Origin: Kibdelosporangium aridum
Lineage (GTDB): Bacteria > Actinomycetota > Actinomycetes > Mycobacteriales > Pseudonocardiaceae
Direction: 5' to 3'
Length of the DNA stretch: 64,000 nucleotides
Assembly: GCF_900176515.1 (NCBI RefSeq)
Contig: NZ_FWXV01000013.1
Location: 1-64,000, forward strand
In this document: in pieces, positions 41,985-51,236 of the stretch
How positions within the stretch are numbered: the first letter of the stretch is position 1
Layout: each line of letters begins with the position of its first letter
The notes under the pieces: generated by a model
Seen by the model: the letters and a program-made list of their open reading frames with translations, nothing else
The model's database searches: none
What the model was told of the DNA's origin: nothing
Position numbers and translations under genes: made by a program

Positions 41985-44591
41985 GTGACGAAGTCCGGTC
42001 CGTCCGAGATCCTTCGCAAAGCGAGTGAGCTGCACCGAGCCGGCCTGGACGCCGCGTGTTCCTCGCGCCAGCACGAAGGTTCACGCATGTTACGGCGCGG
42101 GATGACGTTGCTGGACTCGATCCACCCCGTCGCGGCGGAGCACTACGTCGAGTGGTTGCGCATCCGGATCCGGCTGGCCTGCTCACTGGCGTTCGTGGAG
42201 TCCGAACTGGGTGGCGCCGCCGAGGGACTGGCCCGGCTGGACGACGTCCGGCTGATGATCCAGACCATCGACGACCGGGCGATGCGCGAGGAGCTGCTCG
42301 ACCCGCTCGACCACAACTACGGCCTGCTGCTCATGGGGGCCGGGCGCAACCAGGAGAGCATCGCCTACTTCGACGCGTCCATCCGATACCTGGAGGGCTG
42401 CATCGCCCGCGCGGACGATCCACGCTCGCTGGTCGAGGTTTTTCTCAACACCTTGTCGACAAGGGGATTGGCATATACCCGCCTCGGTGATGTGCGACGG
42501 GCGCGGGAGGACCTGACCAGGGCCGTCGAGCTCGCCGAGCACCATGACCTGCCCACACCGGCCGCGGACATCCGTCGGCCGCTGGGAACGTTGGAGCTGC
42601 GGACCGGGGATGTGCCCGCCGCGTTGCGCGCTTATCAGGAAAGTGAACGGATCTACCGCGCCTTGGGCACCACCGTGCCCGCGCTGCTTCGGCTGCACCA
42701 AGCCCAGGCGTTGCTGACTGCGGGGTTGGCAGTCGAGGCGGGAAAGCACCTTGACGAGGTGCTGCCTGTGATGCGTGAACAGCAGAGCGGCTCGCGGGAT
42801 CTGGCAGATGTCGAGTTGTACCGGGCTACCGCGGCGCTGATGAACGACGAGCTGGACATGGCGCGGGAGCTGGCAGGCCTGGCACGACGGCGAATGCGCC
42901 GATTCGGCTGCGAGACCTGCGTCGCGAACGCCGCGCTCGTCGGCCTGCGCGCCGACGTTCAGGATGTGCTGCGATCTGGTGACGTTCCAGCTGCGTTGCC
43001 CGAGCGTGCGTTGCGTATCGCGCGCACCATGCCCGCGCCTCGATTGGCTGATCAGGCGGCCGTGGCGCGAATGCTGGCCGCACGGCTGGAGATCCGCCGC
43101 GGCAAACTCAAGCGCGCGGCCGACTTGGTGCAGCGGATTCCCCGGCCGAGCCAGCTCACTCCGATCGACCAGCGCATGCTGCGCCGCTTGTGCCGGGCCG
43201 AACTCGCCGCCGCGCAGGGTGCGCAGGCCAAGGCACTCGACGAGATCAAGGTCGCCCAGCAGGAACTGGAAAAAGTCCGTGACCGGATGGGCGGGCTCGA
43301 GCTGGTGTCCGGCACCGCGGCGCACGGCCAGGAGCTGGGGGATCTGGCCGTACGGCTGGCGTTGGCGGGTGGGAACCCGAAGCGGATCTTCGAGTGGCTC
43401 GAGCGGACCCGTGCCCAGACATACAGGTACGAGCCGGTGGCAGGCGGCGACCCGGAACTGATCGAGCGGATCGCCGAAGTCCGGAACCTGACCCAGTCGA
43501 TTCACCAGGCCCAGCACGACGGTCACCCCACCGCGGCGTTGAAGGCGCGGCGCAACGAGCGGCTGCGCGAAGCGCACCGGCTCGGCTGGCATTCCGGCCG
43601 GTGGGGCAAGTCCCGGCCGGTCGCCGACTTGACCGAGGTAGCCGAGCGGCTCAAGGACCGCGCCCTGGTCAGCTTTGTCGCCTCCGAGGATTCACTGGTG
43701 GCCGTGGTGCTGGTCGACGGTGACGTCCGCATGGTGCATCTCGGGTCGGCGACGCTGGCCGGAAAACACGCGCGGATGCTCAACGTGGATCTCAACGCGT
43801 TGGCGCCGGATCATTTGCCCGCCCCCATGGTGCAGGTGGTGTCGGTCTCGGCGCGCAAACAGGCCGAGCAGATAGACAGCCAGATCGCGCGTCCTTTGGG
43901 GCAGCTGATCGACGACCGCGACCTCGTGATGGTGCCAACTGGCGCGCTTTACGGTGTTCCGTGGGGTGTTTTGCCGTCGTTGCACGGGCGGCCGACCGTC
44001 GTCGCACCGTCGGCAACGGCGTGGTTGGCGGCCGAACGCGCGTCGACGCGGCAAAACGGGCACACGGTATTGGTGCGAACGCTCGGGTTGCCTGCTGCCG
44101 TCGGTGAGATCGACAAGCTGGCCACGCACCACCAGACGGCACAACTGATCTCCGGTGAAGCAGCCCAGGTTTCCGCTGTGCTCAAGGCACTCGACGGTGC
44201 ACGCCTCGCGCACATCGCGGCGCACGGCGCACACGAACCGGAGAACGCGTTGTTCTCCAAGCTCGAACTCGCCGACGGGGCGTTGTTCGCTCACGAGATC
44301 GCCGAGTTGGAACGACCGCCGCAACACGTCGTCCTCGCCGCGTGCGAGCTGGCGTTGAACCGGATCCGGCCCGGCGACGAGCCTCTGGGGTTCGCCAGTG
44401 CGTTGCTGGCAAGCGGGTCACAGACGGTCATCGCGCCGCTGAGCAAAGTGGGTGACCACGCCTCGGCGGCGGCGATGGACGACTACCACCGCCGCCTGGC
44501 CGCGGGCGCGAGTCCTGCGGTGGCACTGGCCGACGCGATCGCCGTCGACCCGTTCCGGCGGCCGTTCGTGTGCCTGGGCAGTTCACGCTAG
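41985..44591 (+). CDS. TPR-CHAT (caspase-like) protein
   Basis: 868 residues from GTG 41985 (GAGGGG just upstream; GTG 41979 also in frame). Residues 1-520 are helical TPR-like repeats (NYGLLLMGAGRNQESIAYFDASIRY; RGLAYTRLGDVRRAREDLTRAVEL). Residues about 560-865 are a CHAT domain with the clan CD dyad His747 (IAAHGAHE) and Cys787 (VLAACELAL) intact, 40 residues apart as usual. CHAT proteases cut specific partner proteins, for example in Craspase and gasdermin-type defence, but most actinomycete copies are uncharacterised. The small peptide gene upstream is the obvious candidate partner. The 3' end overlaps phnE by 9 nt, convergent. Confidence 0.88.
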   Translation: MTKSGPSEILRKASELHRAGLDAACSSRQHEGSRMLRRGMTLLDSIHPVAAEHYVEWLRIRIRLACSLAFVESELGGAAEGLARLDDVRLMIQTIDDRAMREELLDPLDHNYGLLLMGAGRNQESIAYFDASIRYLEGCIARADDPRSLVEVFLNTLSTRGLAYTRLGDVRRAREDLTRAVELAEHHDLPTPAADIRRPLGTLELRTGDVPAALRAYQESERIYRALGTTVPALLRLHQAQALLTAGLAVEAGKHLDEVLPVMREQQSGSRDLADVELYRATAALMNDELDMARELAGLARRRMRRFGCETCVANAALVGLRADVQDVLRSGDVPAALPERALRIARTMPAPRLADQAAVARMLAARLEIRRGKLKRAADLVQRIPRPSQLTPIDQRMLRRLCRAELAAAQGAQAKALDEIKVAQQELEKVRDRMGGLELVSGTAAHGQELGDLAVRLALAGGNPKRIFEWLERTRAQTYRYEPVAGGDPELIERIAEVRNLTQSIHQAQHDGHPTAALKARRNERLREAHRLGWHSGRWGKSRPVADLTEVAERLKDRALVSFVASEDSLVAVVLVDGDVRMVHLGSATLAGKHARMLNVDLNALAPDHLPAPMVQVVSVSARKQAEQIDSQIARPLGQLIDDRDLVMVPTGALYGVPWGVLPSLHGRPTVVAPSATAWLAAERASTRQNGHTVLVRTLGLPAAVGEIDKLATHHQTAQLISGEAAQVSAVLKALDGARLAHIAAHGAHEPENALFSKLELADGALFAHEIAELERPPQHVVLAACELALNRIRPGDEPLGFASALLASGSQTVIAPLSKVGDHASAAAMDDYHRRLAAGASPAVALADAIAVDPFRRPFVCLGSSR

Positions 44592-45362
44592 GCGCCGCCG
44601 AACGTACGCCGAGAGCTGATCGACGATCACCACAACCAGGACGACCACGATGATGTGCGTCACCATCTGGTCGAACCGGAACAGCTTGATGGACTGGTTG
44701 ATCAAAAACCCGATCCCGCCCGCGCCGACCAGCCCGAGGACAAGCGAGGAGCGCACGTTCACGTCCAACCGGTACAGCAGCAGCCCGACCATTTGCGGAA
44801 GGACGGCGGGCAGTACCGCGTTCGCGGCGATCTGAGCCCCGGACGCCCCGGCGACACGCAACGCTTCCCTTGGTCCAGGATCGGTTTCCTCCATCGCCTC
44901 GGCCCAGAGCTTGCCCATCACCCCGGTGTTGTGGAACACCAACGCGAGCACACCGGCGAACGGCCCGAGCCCGACCGCCGTCACGAAGATCAACGCGAAC
45001 ACGACGTCCGGAATGGACCGCAGAACGGACAGGATGGAGCGGGAGATCTGGTACGTCCATGCGTTCGGCGTTGTCACGCGTGCTGCCAGGACGCCGAGGA
45101 TGAGGGCGAAGGGAATGGAGAACGTGGTTCCGAGGAGTCCGATGTAGAGGGTGATGACGGCGGCTTCGAGGCTTTCGCCGAGGACACCGGGATCGGGTGG
45201 GAAGGACTGGTCGAGGAAGTCCGCCATGCCCCGCCAGCCCTCGACAAGCGCGCCAGGCGAGAACCCGGTGCCCTGCCACGCGAGGACGTGGATGCCGATC
45301 AGGACCGCGATGACGATGAAAGCAAGGGGAGAAGGAGCCTTGCGGGCCGGTGGACTGATCAT
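44583..45362 (-). CDS. phnE: Phosphonate ABC transporter permease
   Basis: 259 residues with about six membrane helices. ISRSILSVLRSIPDVVFALIF and the EAA-like loop EALRVAGASGAQIAANAVLPAVLPQ match PhnE. It forms the channel of the phosphonate importer. The ATG overlaps the phnC stop by 4 nt. Confidence 0.93.
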   Translation of the reverse strand: MISPPARKAPSPLAFIVIAVLIGIHVLAWQGTGFSPGALVEGWRGMADFLDQSFPPDPGVLGESLEAAVITLYIGLLGTTFSIPFALILGVLAARVTTPNAWTYQISRSILSVLRSIPDVVFALIFVTAVGLGPFAGVLALVFHNTGVMGKLWAEAMEETDPGPREALRVAGASGAQIAANAVLPAVLPQMVGLLLYRLDVNVRSSLVLGLVGAGGIGFLINQSIKLFRFDQMVTHIIVVVLVVVIVDQLSAYVRRRLA

Positions 45363-46042
45363 CGGACAACCTCGTACAGAGAATTGACCGCGTTCGGGTC
45401 GACTGTTGTCGCGGTGCTGGTGAACGCGACTTTGCCGTTGGACATACCGACGATCCTGTGGGCGAACCGTTTCGCCAGTTCGGGCTGATGCAACACGGCG
45501 AGCACCGCGAGGCCTTCATCCGCCAGGGACGCCAGCAACGACACCACCTGCTCAGCCGCACTAGGGTCCAAAGCAGACACCGGCTCGTCGGCCAGGATCA
45601 CCTTGGCGCGTTGGCACAATGCCCTCGCTATCGCGACCCGTTGCTGCTGACCACCCGACAACTTCCCGGCGCGTTCTGAAGCACGATCGGCCAACCCGAC
45701 GCGCGCCAGGCACTCCATGGCTTCTTCCCGGACCGGGCGCGGGAAGAAGACCGACTGCCTCAGCTTTAACCGGCCGAGCGCGCCGGAACACACGTTGTCC
45801 AGCACGGTCCGGCGGCTGACGAGGTGGATCTGCTGGAACACCATGGCCGCGCCGCCGTTGACCTCGACTGTGCCGGAGTCCGGTTGTTGGAGGCCGACCG
45901 CACATCGCAGCACGGTCGACTTCCCTGATCCGTTCGCGCCCAGCACCGCGACGAACTCGCCGGGCGCGACGGTCAGATCGACACCGGTGAGCACCTGTTT
46001 GCCGGTGAAGGACTTCCGCAGTCCCCGGATTTCGATGCTCAT
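45359..46042 (-). CDS. phnC: Phosphonate ABC transporter ATPase
   Basis: 227 residues from ATG 46042. Walker A LGANGSGKST, signature LSGGQQQRVAIARAL, Walker B VILADEPVSALDP. The QIHLVSRRTVLDNVCSGALGRL block is characteristic of PhnC. It overlaps phnD and phnE by 4 nt at each end. The open frame upstream to 46882 is antisense of phnD and not part of the protein. Confidence 0.94.
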   Translation of the reverse strand: MSIEIRGLRKSFTGKQVLTGVDLTVAPGEFVAVLGANGSGKSTVLRCAVGLQQPDSGTVEVNGGAAMVFQQIHLVSRRTVLDNVCSGALGRLKLRQSVFFPRPVREEAMECLARVGLADRASERAGKLSGGQQQRVAIARALCQRAKVILADEPVSALDPSAAEQVVSLLASLADEGLAVLAVLHQPELAKRFAHRIVGMSNGKVAFTSTATTVDPNAVNSLYEVVR

Positions 46043-46914
46043 ACGTCGTTCTCGGTCAGGCCCAGTGCCGCGGCCAGGTCGAACAGTGGCTGGTAGGTCT
46101 CCTTCGTCACGGCCACCAGCGGTCCCGGCGGTGTGACGTCGAGGAAGGCACCGACTTGGGCCACATCGGACGGTCCCAGTTCCAGCAGTGCCTTGCGGAT
46201 CTTGTCGGTCAACGCCGGGTCCAGGTCGCCGCGGACGGTGATCGGGTCGTTGGGGATCGGCGCCGATGTCCAGATCTGCCGGAACTTCGACGGGTCGAAC
46301 GCACCCGCGGCCTTCGCGCTCGCGGCCTGCTGGCTGTTGATCTCCGCGGCGTCCACTTTGCCGTTGGCCAAGGCCAGCATGGCCTCGGGATGGCCGCCCG
46401 CGTAGTCCACCTTGACGTCTTTGACGTCCTTGAAAGCAAAGCGGGGCAAGGCGTCGCCGGACGTCGATCCCGGACTGGACAGTGCCACCGTCTTGCCGGA
46501 CAGGTCGTTGATGGACTTCACCGGGGAGGTGGCCGGGACCCAGATTCCGGCGGTGTACGTGGTCAGCTTGCCGGTGGCGTCGGCGAATGAAGCGAGCGCT
46601 TGGGCGTTGGCCTTGGTGCTGGCGAACACGAAGCCGAGCGGGCCGAACTGGGCGATCTCCAGCTTGCCGTTGCGCATCGCGAGCACTTCGGCCGAGTAGT
46701 CGTCGACGACCTGCAGTTCGACCGGGCAGTTCAGCTTGCTCTGCAAGGCTTTGGCGAGTACTTCGTAGGCGGGCTTGAGTTTGGCGGGGTCCTCGTACGG
46801 CTCGACGCCGAACCGGATCCGGCCGTCCGGGCACGTCCCGCCCGCGGCGGGCGAGCTGCCGCAGGCGGTCACAGTCAGGCACAGCAACGCGATCACACCG
46901 AGCAGTGCGCGCAT
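46039..46914 (-). CDS. phnD: Phosphonate/phosphate-binding lipoprotein
   Basis: 291 residues. A signal peptide ends in lipobox TVTAC, so it is anchored outside the membrane. FGVEPYEDPAKLKPAYEVL, AQFGPLGFVFA and SSPGSTSGDALPRF line the oxyanion site of PhnD-type proteins. It delivers 2-aminoethylphosphonate or similar to PhnCE. It starts 19 nt after the oxidoreductase gene. Confidence 0.93.
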   Translation of the reverse strand: MRALLGVIALLCLTVTACGSSPAAGGTCPDGRIRFGVEPYEDPAKLKPAYEVLAKALQSKLNCPVELQVVDDYSAEVLAMRNGKLEIAQFGPLGFVFASTKANAQALASFADATGKLTTYTAGIWVPATSPVKSINDLSGKTVALSSPGSTSGDALPRFAFKDVKDVKVDYAGGHPEAMLALANGKVDAAEINSQQAASAKAAGAFDPSKFRQIWTSAPIPNDPITVRGDLDPALTDKIRKALLELGPSDVAQVGAFLDVTPPGPLVAVTKETYQPLFDLAAALGLTENDV

Positions 46915-46933
46915 GGGGTTCCAGCTCCCTGTT

Positions 46934-48034
46934 TCACAACGTGTCGAGAACGTCCGGGGCGAGCCCGAACGCGGTGGTCATGCCGATCCCGGAGGTCACG
47001 GCGGCGACCCGGACCCCGTCGGCCGGACTGGCCACGAGGTACGGCTGCGGCGCGGACGCGTAGACGCCGCGCCAGTGTTCGCGAACGGTAAGATTTGGCA
47101 CGCCGAGGAAACGCGCTGTCTCGGACAGCACTGTCCGGTCGAGCTCGTTGTCCTCGAACGGGTCGAGAGTCTTGTGGTAGGTGTGGGTGTCGCCGATGGT
47201 CAGCGATCCGTCCGGTCGTTGGGTGTACATCAAGTTGAGTCCGATGTGGACTAGGCCAGCGTTGTCCCGTGAGATCCTCGCCCGGACTTCGGGCAAGGTG
47301 GGACACAAAGCGAAGCCTTCGTAACGCAGTAACGAGTGTCCACTCAGAACGGCAGGGTGGATCTCCTGCCCCTGCGGATTGTCGACGCGGAGCATCCGCA
47401 GAGCACATCGGCGGACCTCGAACTCATCGGCCAGGTCCGGGAAGTACCGGTCCACGTTGTGGCCGACCGCGACGACGATCCGTGGTGCCCGGACGCGTCC
47501 CCGGCTCGTCACGACCTCGCCGGGTTCGATCAGGTGAGCCGTTGTGCGCCAATGGAATCGCACACCGCTGCGAGCCAGCCACCGGGCGATCAGGCCGACG
47601 CTGGTCCGTTGGTCGACCCGGATGTCCAAAGGGAGCCAGGCGCCACCGACGACGTCTGGCCCGGTCGACACGCGGTCCTTGACCTCGGCCGCGGTCAAAG
47701 CAACCGCCGTACGGATCTCGGTGAATTCTTCCAGCACTTGCAGTTCGTCCTCGGCACGGGCGACGACCACGCTGCCGCCGTCGTTGACCCACAGGCCAGC
47801 GAGTTTGGCCAGCTTCAGCCACGTTTCCCTGGCTGTCTGGGCGTACTGGTACGCGACGCCGTCCTGGGCGGTGAAACAACCGTGCCCGAAGTTGCGGACC
47901 GACGCTCCGGTCGCCCACTCGTCCCGTTCCAGTACGACGACCGACATCCCCCGCTCGACCGCCTCGACGGCATGCGCCAGCCCGACGATGCCCGCCCCGA
48001 CGATCACCACATCGGCCGTGTCCAGACTTGTCAT
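46934..48034 (-). CDS. FAD-dependent oxidoreductase of phosphonate loci (TIGR03364-like)
   Basis: About 366 residues from ATG 48034; TTG 48070 is also in frame. The FAD motif is VVIVGAGIVGLAHAVEAVERG near 10-30, and ASVRNFGHGC supplies the DAO-fold flavin site. This glycine-oxidase-like family is found in phosphonate gene clusters next to a PhnX-like hydrolase, as here, and is thought to oxidise an aminophosphonate to the aldehyde, replacing the transaminase PhnW. It is first in the operon with phnDCE and divergent from the GntR gene. Confidence 0.88.
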   Translation of the reverse strand: MTSLDTADVVIVGAGIVGLAHAVEAVERGMSVVVLERDEWATGASVRNFGHGCFTAQDGVAYQYAQTARETWLKLAKLAGLWVNDGGSVVVARAEDELQVLEEFTEIRTAVALTAAEVKDRVSTGPDVVGGAWLPLDIRVDQRTSVGLIARWLARSGVRFHWRTTAHLIEPGEVVTSRGRVRAPRIVVAVGHNVDRYFPDLADEFEVRRCALRMLRVDNPQGQEIHPAVLSGHSLLRYEGFALCPTLPEVRARISRDNAGLVHIGLNLMYTQRPDGSLTIGDTHTYHKTLDPFEDNELDRTVLSETARFLGVPNLTVREHWRGVYASAPQPYLVASPADGVRVAAVTSGIGMTTAFGLAPDVLDTL

Positions 48035-48125
48035 TACAAGAGCGTCCGAAACTTCCGGTTGGAAAGTCAACGCAGCTCGAAACTGTTCATTTCCAGTTCA
48101 CGTAAGGGCTTTTCGTCGCAAGAGC

Positions 48126-48134
48126 CTGTACAGT
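48126..48134 (+). promoter_or_regulatory. Palindrome and -10 box before the GntR gene
   Basis: CTGTACAG (48126-48133) is a perfect palindrome containing most of TACAGT (48129-48134), a plausible -10 box 8 nt before the GTG start. It may be an autoregulatory GntR site. The -35 box is not clear. Confidence 0.4.
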
Positions 48135-48141
48135 CAAGTTC

Positions 48142-48891
48142 GTGGACGAGTCGTTGCACGAACGCATCGCCGCCGACATACGCCGCCGGGTGCTCTCCGG
48201 CGAACTGCCCGTCGGCGCCGCCGTGCCCTCAGAGTCGCAGTTGTGCGCGCAGTGGGACGCGTCGCGCGGCCCGGTCCGGCAGGCGCTGGGCACGTTGCGC
48301 GCGGAAGGGATCATCGGCGGTGGCCGTGGCAAACCACCAGTGGTGTTGCGGCAGTCGATGAGCCAGCCGTTCGAGACCTTCATGTCGTTTTCCCGGTGGG
48401 TCACCGGACTTGGCCGTACGCCAGGGCAGCGGACATTGGAGATCGCACGCCGGCCGTCCAGTCCGGAGATCGCCGCGGCCTTGCACCTGGCCGAGGGCAC
48501 ACCGGTCGTGCAACTGTTGCGGCTGCGCCTGATCGACTCGCAGCCGACCATGATCGAACGCACGACCTTTGTCGAACCGGTGGGGCGCTTGCTGTTCGAC
48601 TTCGACTGCGACTCCGGGTCGATCTACGCGCACCTGGAGAGCCAAGGCGTGGACACCACGCACGGCAGCCACCTGATCGACGCGGTCGCCGCCGACCAGA
48701 CCGACCACGAACTGCTTGACGTGCCAGTGGGTTCGCCCTTGCTGCGGGAACGCCGCACGGCCACCAGCCTGACCGGCGAGCCCTTCGAATACTCCGACGA
48801 CCGGTACCGTCCGGACATCGTCAGCTTCTCCATCGAGAACTCCCAACGGGCACACCCCGCGCTGTCCCGGATAGCCGAGAGGGCATCATGA
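48142..48891 (+). CDS. GntR-family (UTRA) regulator
   Basis: 249 residues. The N-terminal winged helix LHERIAADIRRRVLSGELPVGAAVPSESQL is followed by ASRGPVRQALGTLRAEGII, and residues about 90-245 are a UTRA effector-binding domain (PTMIERTTFVEP, LRERRTA, FEYSDDRYRPD). It is PhnF-like in position: divergent from the transport operon and overlapping the hydrolase gene by 4 nt. It likely senses a phosphonate or phosphate ligand. Confidence 0.92.
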   Translation: MDESLHERIAADIRRRVLSGELPVGAAVPSESQLCAQWDASRGPVRQALGTLRAEGIIGGGRGKPPVVLRQSMSQPFETFMSFSRWVTGLGRTPGQRTLEIARRPSSPEIAAALHLAEGTPVVQLLRLRLIDSQPTMIERTTFVEPVGRLLFDFDCDSGSIYAHLESQGVDTTHGSHLIDAVAADQTDHELLDVPVGSPLLRERRTATSLTGEPFEYSDDRYRPDIVSFSIENSQRAHPALSRIAERAS

Positions 48892-49526
48892 TCGAACTGG
48901 CTGTACTGGACATCGCCGGCACCACTGTGGACGAGCACGGCGCGGTCTACCAAGCACTTGCCGACGCCACCGGGGTGTCCGAGGACGACGTCGAGCCGTG
49001 GATGGGTGCGGACAAGAAGGAAGCGATCGCGGCTTTACTGGGCAAGTCCGGCCGGATCGTCCAGGACACCTTCGAAGACTTCCGGCGCAGGCTCGCCGAG
49101 GCGTACGAGCTCAAGCCGCCGGTCGCGTTGCACGGCGTCCCCGAGACCATCGATCGCTTGCGGGTCAACGGTGTGAAGGTCGCCTTGACGACGGGCTTCG
49201 ACCGGGACGTCACGACGTCCATCCTGAGCACGCTGCGCTGGGAAGACAAAGTGGACGCCGTCGTGTGCACCGACGACGTGCCTACAGGGCGCCCGGCGCC
49301 GTACATGATCTTCCGGGCGATGGAGGCGACCGGTGTCGTGGACGTATCCCGCGTCCTCGTCGCCGGTGACACGACTCGTGACCTGGAAGCGGGGACGAAC
49401 GCGGGCGCACGGATGGTGGTCGGTGTGCTCACCGGCGGCCAGAACGCCACGACGCTGGGTGCGGTCCGGCACACGCATCTGCTGCCGAGCGTCGCGGATG
49501 TCCTGCCCTACTTGGCATCCGCGTAA
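48888..49526 (+). CDS. Phosphonatase-like HAD hydrolase
   Basis: 212 residues. HAD motif I is LAVLDIAGTTVDEHG with nucleophile Asp8 and AGTT as in PhnX; motif II lies in VALTTGFDRDV and motif IV in VLVAGDTTRDLEAGTNAG. It matches the PhnX-like hydrolases paired with the FAD oxidoreductase, which split phosphonoacetaldehyde-type substrates to phosphate and aldehyde. It is shorter than classical PhnX (~270). It ends in a 19-bp convergent overlap with the polymerase gene. Confidence 0.88.
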   Translation: MIELAVLDIAGTTVDEHGAVYQALADATGVSEDDVEPWMGADKKEAIAALLGKSGRIVQDTFEDFRRRLAEAYELKPPVALHGVPETIDRLRVNGVKVALTTGFDRDVTTSILSTLRWEDKVDAVVCTDDVPTGRPAPYMIFRAMEATGVVDVSRVLVAGDTTRDLEAGTNAGARMVVGVLTGGQNATTLGAVRHTHLLPSVADVLPYLASA

Positions 49527-51166
49527 CTGTCCACGGTGGCGACCTCCAGGGGGAACTGCACCGGGGTGTCACCGAAGACGAGCTTGCTGGCTTCCTTGGC
49601 CGAGGCCAGCAGCTCGGTGCTGACCAGTTCGGCGGTCTCGGCCGGACAGTGCACCATGAACTCGTCGTGCTGGTAGAACACGATCTCGGCCTTGGGCGCC
49701 AGCGCGGTCAGCCTGCGTCTGAGCACCACGAGCAGGACCAGCGCCCAGTCGGCGGCGCTGGCCTGGACCACGAAGTTGCGCGTGAACCGGCCCCAGTCCC
49801 GTGCCGCTTGGCGGGACTTGCGCATTTCCTCCTCGGTGCCCTCGGAGCGCTCCATCAGCGTGCGCCAGCGCTCGGACGGCACCGGTGACGTCCGGCCGAG
49901 CCGCGAGCGAACCATCCGGCCGAGTTCACCGGCCTGTGCGGCCTGCTCGACGTGCCCGACCGCCTGAGGAAAGCGTTTGCGCAGCACGGCGAGCAGGGGA
50001 CCGGCGCCGCCCGAAGTGCCGCCGTACATGGCCGACAACATGGCGATCTTGGCCTTGCTGCGGTCGCCTTCGAAGGAGTCCTTGGCCAGGCCCGCGTACA
50101 AGTCCACGTCCCGGGAGAACTCGGCCAGCTTCTGGTCTTCGGACAAGGCCGCGAGCACACGCGGCTCCAACTGCGCCGCGTCGGCCACAACCAGCGACCA
50201 CCCGGGCAGAGCGCGAACGGCCTTACGCAAAGCCTTCGGCAGCTGCAAGGCGGCGCCGCCGCGCGTGGCCCACCGCCCGGAGACCACGCCGCCGACGACG
50301 TACTCGGGTTTGAAGCGGCCGTCGTGCACCCACGACTCAAGCCAGCTCCAGCCGTGCGCGCTCCACATCCGCGCCAGTTCCTTGTATTCCAGCAGCGGCT
50401 CGACAGCGGGGTGATCGATTTCCCTCAGCACCCACGCCCGGGTGTTCGGGATGTCGATGCCTTCCCTGGCGAAGGCCTTCACCACGCTCGGCGGGCTGTC
50501 CGGGTTGAGCGACCGGCCGCCGAACGCCTCGATGATCTTCTCGGCGAGCTCGGCCACCTTCGCCGGTCTCGCGCCCGGCAGCGGACGCGGGCCGAGCATC
50601 GACTCCAGCAGCTCGAGGTGGACTTTCTCGCTCCACGGCAGCCCGTGGTGGCTCATCTCGGCGGCCGCGAGCGCACCGGCCGACTCGGACGCCAGCAGCA
50701 GCCTGATCCGGTCGGGGTGCGCGGTGTTCAGGACCCGGCGCTGCTGGTCGGTGTACACCTCGGCCAGCTGGTCGAGGGGATAGAACCGCTCGTCGACATC
50801 GAACAGCGCGGGCTGTGCGTCCTTGGCGGGCGGCGGCTTGTCCTCCGGTTCGACCCGGCCGTGCAACCGCGCCCACGCCGCGCCCGGGTTGCGATGCGTG
50901 CCGTGGCGGCCTTCATGCGCGAGGAGCAGGCCCTCGGCGAGGGTGAGGTCGTAGCAGCGGGACAGCCGGATGTCCTTCTGCAACAGCTGCGGGTACAGCT
51001 CGTCCACGGCGGGCAGGATCCACCGCGGATGCTCGCTGACCTCGAAGTTCGCCATCCAGGCCGCGAGGTCGGCCGGCCTGTGGTCGGCCAGGGTCTCGGC
51101 GGTCGTGGCGTCCACGACGCGCGCGCTGCCTGCGCCTGCACGCCCGGGCGACACGAAGACCAACAT
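49508..51166 (-). CDS. Short family A DNA polymerase (bifunctional 3'-5' exonuclease/polymerase type)
   Basis: 552 residues from ATG 51166. The C-terminal half has family A polymerase motifs: motif A VVADAAQLEPRVLAA, the O-helix region KAKIAMLSAMYGG, and motif C FYQHDEFMVH. The N-terminal part is a reduced exonuclease-like domain with no obvious intact DxE site. There is no 5'-nuclease domain, unlike full PolA (~900). Actinomycetes often carry this short enzyme beside normal PolA; the role is unclear, perhaps repair. The upstream 38-codon extension in frame is probably not translated. Confidence 0.88.
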   Translation of the reverse strand: MLVFVSPGRAGAGSARVVDATTAETLADHRPADLAAWMANFEVSEHPRWILPAVDELYPQLLQKDIRLSRCYDLTLAEGLLLAHEGRHGTHRNPGAAWARLHGRVEPEDKPPPAKDAQPALFDVDERFYPLDQLAEVYTDQQRRVLNTAHPDRIRLLLASESAGALAAAEMSHHGLPWSEKVHLELLESMLGPRPLPGARPAKVAELAEKIIEAFGGRSLNPDSPPSVVKAFAREGIDIPNTRAWVLREIDHPAVEPLLEYKELARMWSAHGWSWLESWVHDGRFKPEYVVGGVVSGRWATRGGAALQLPKALRKAVRALPGWSLVVADAAQLEPRVLAALSEDQKLAEFSRDVDLYAGLAKDSFEGDRSKAKIAMLSAMYGGTSGGAGPLLAVLRKRFPQAVGHVEQAAQAGELGRMVRSRLGRTSPVPSERWRTLMERSEGTEEEMRKSRQAARDWGRFTRNFVVQASAADWALVLLVVLRRRLTALAPKAEIVFYQHDEFMVHCPAETAELVSTELLASAKEASKLVFGDTPVQFPLEVATVDSYADAK

Positions 51167-51236
51167 GTGGTGATTGTGCACCGGGGGTACGACAGTTACC
51201 GTCGAACTTAACTCGCCAGTAGCTTTGGAGGAGCCA

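Noticed and set aside
46043..46882. Upstream extension of the phnC frame
   Set aside because: It is the out-of-frame reading of phnD; PhnC has a standard start at 46042.
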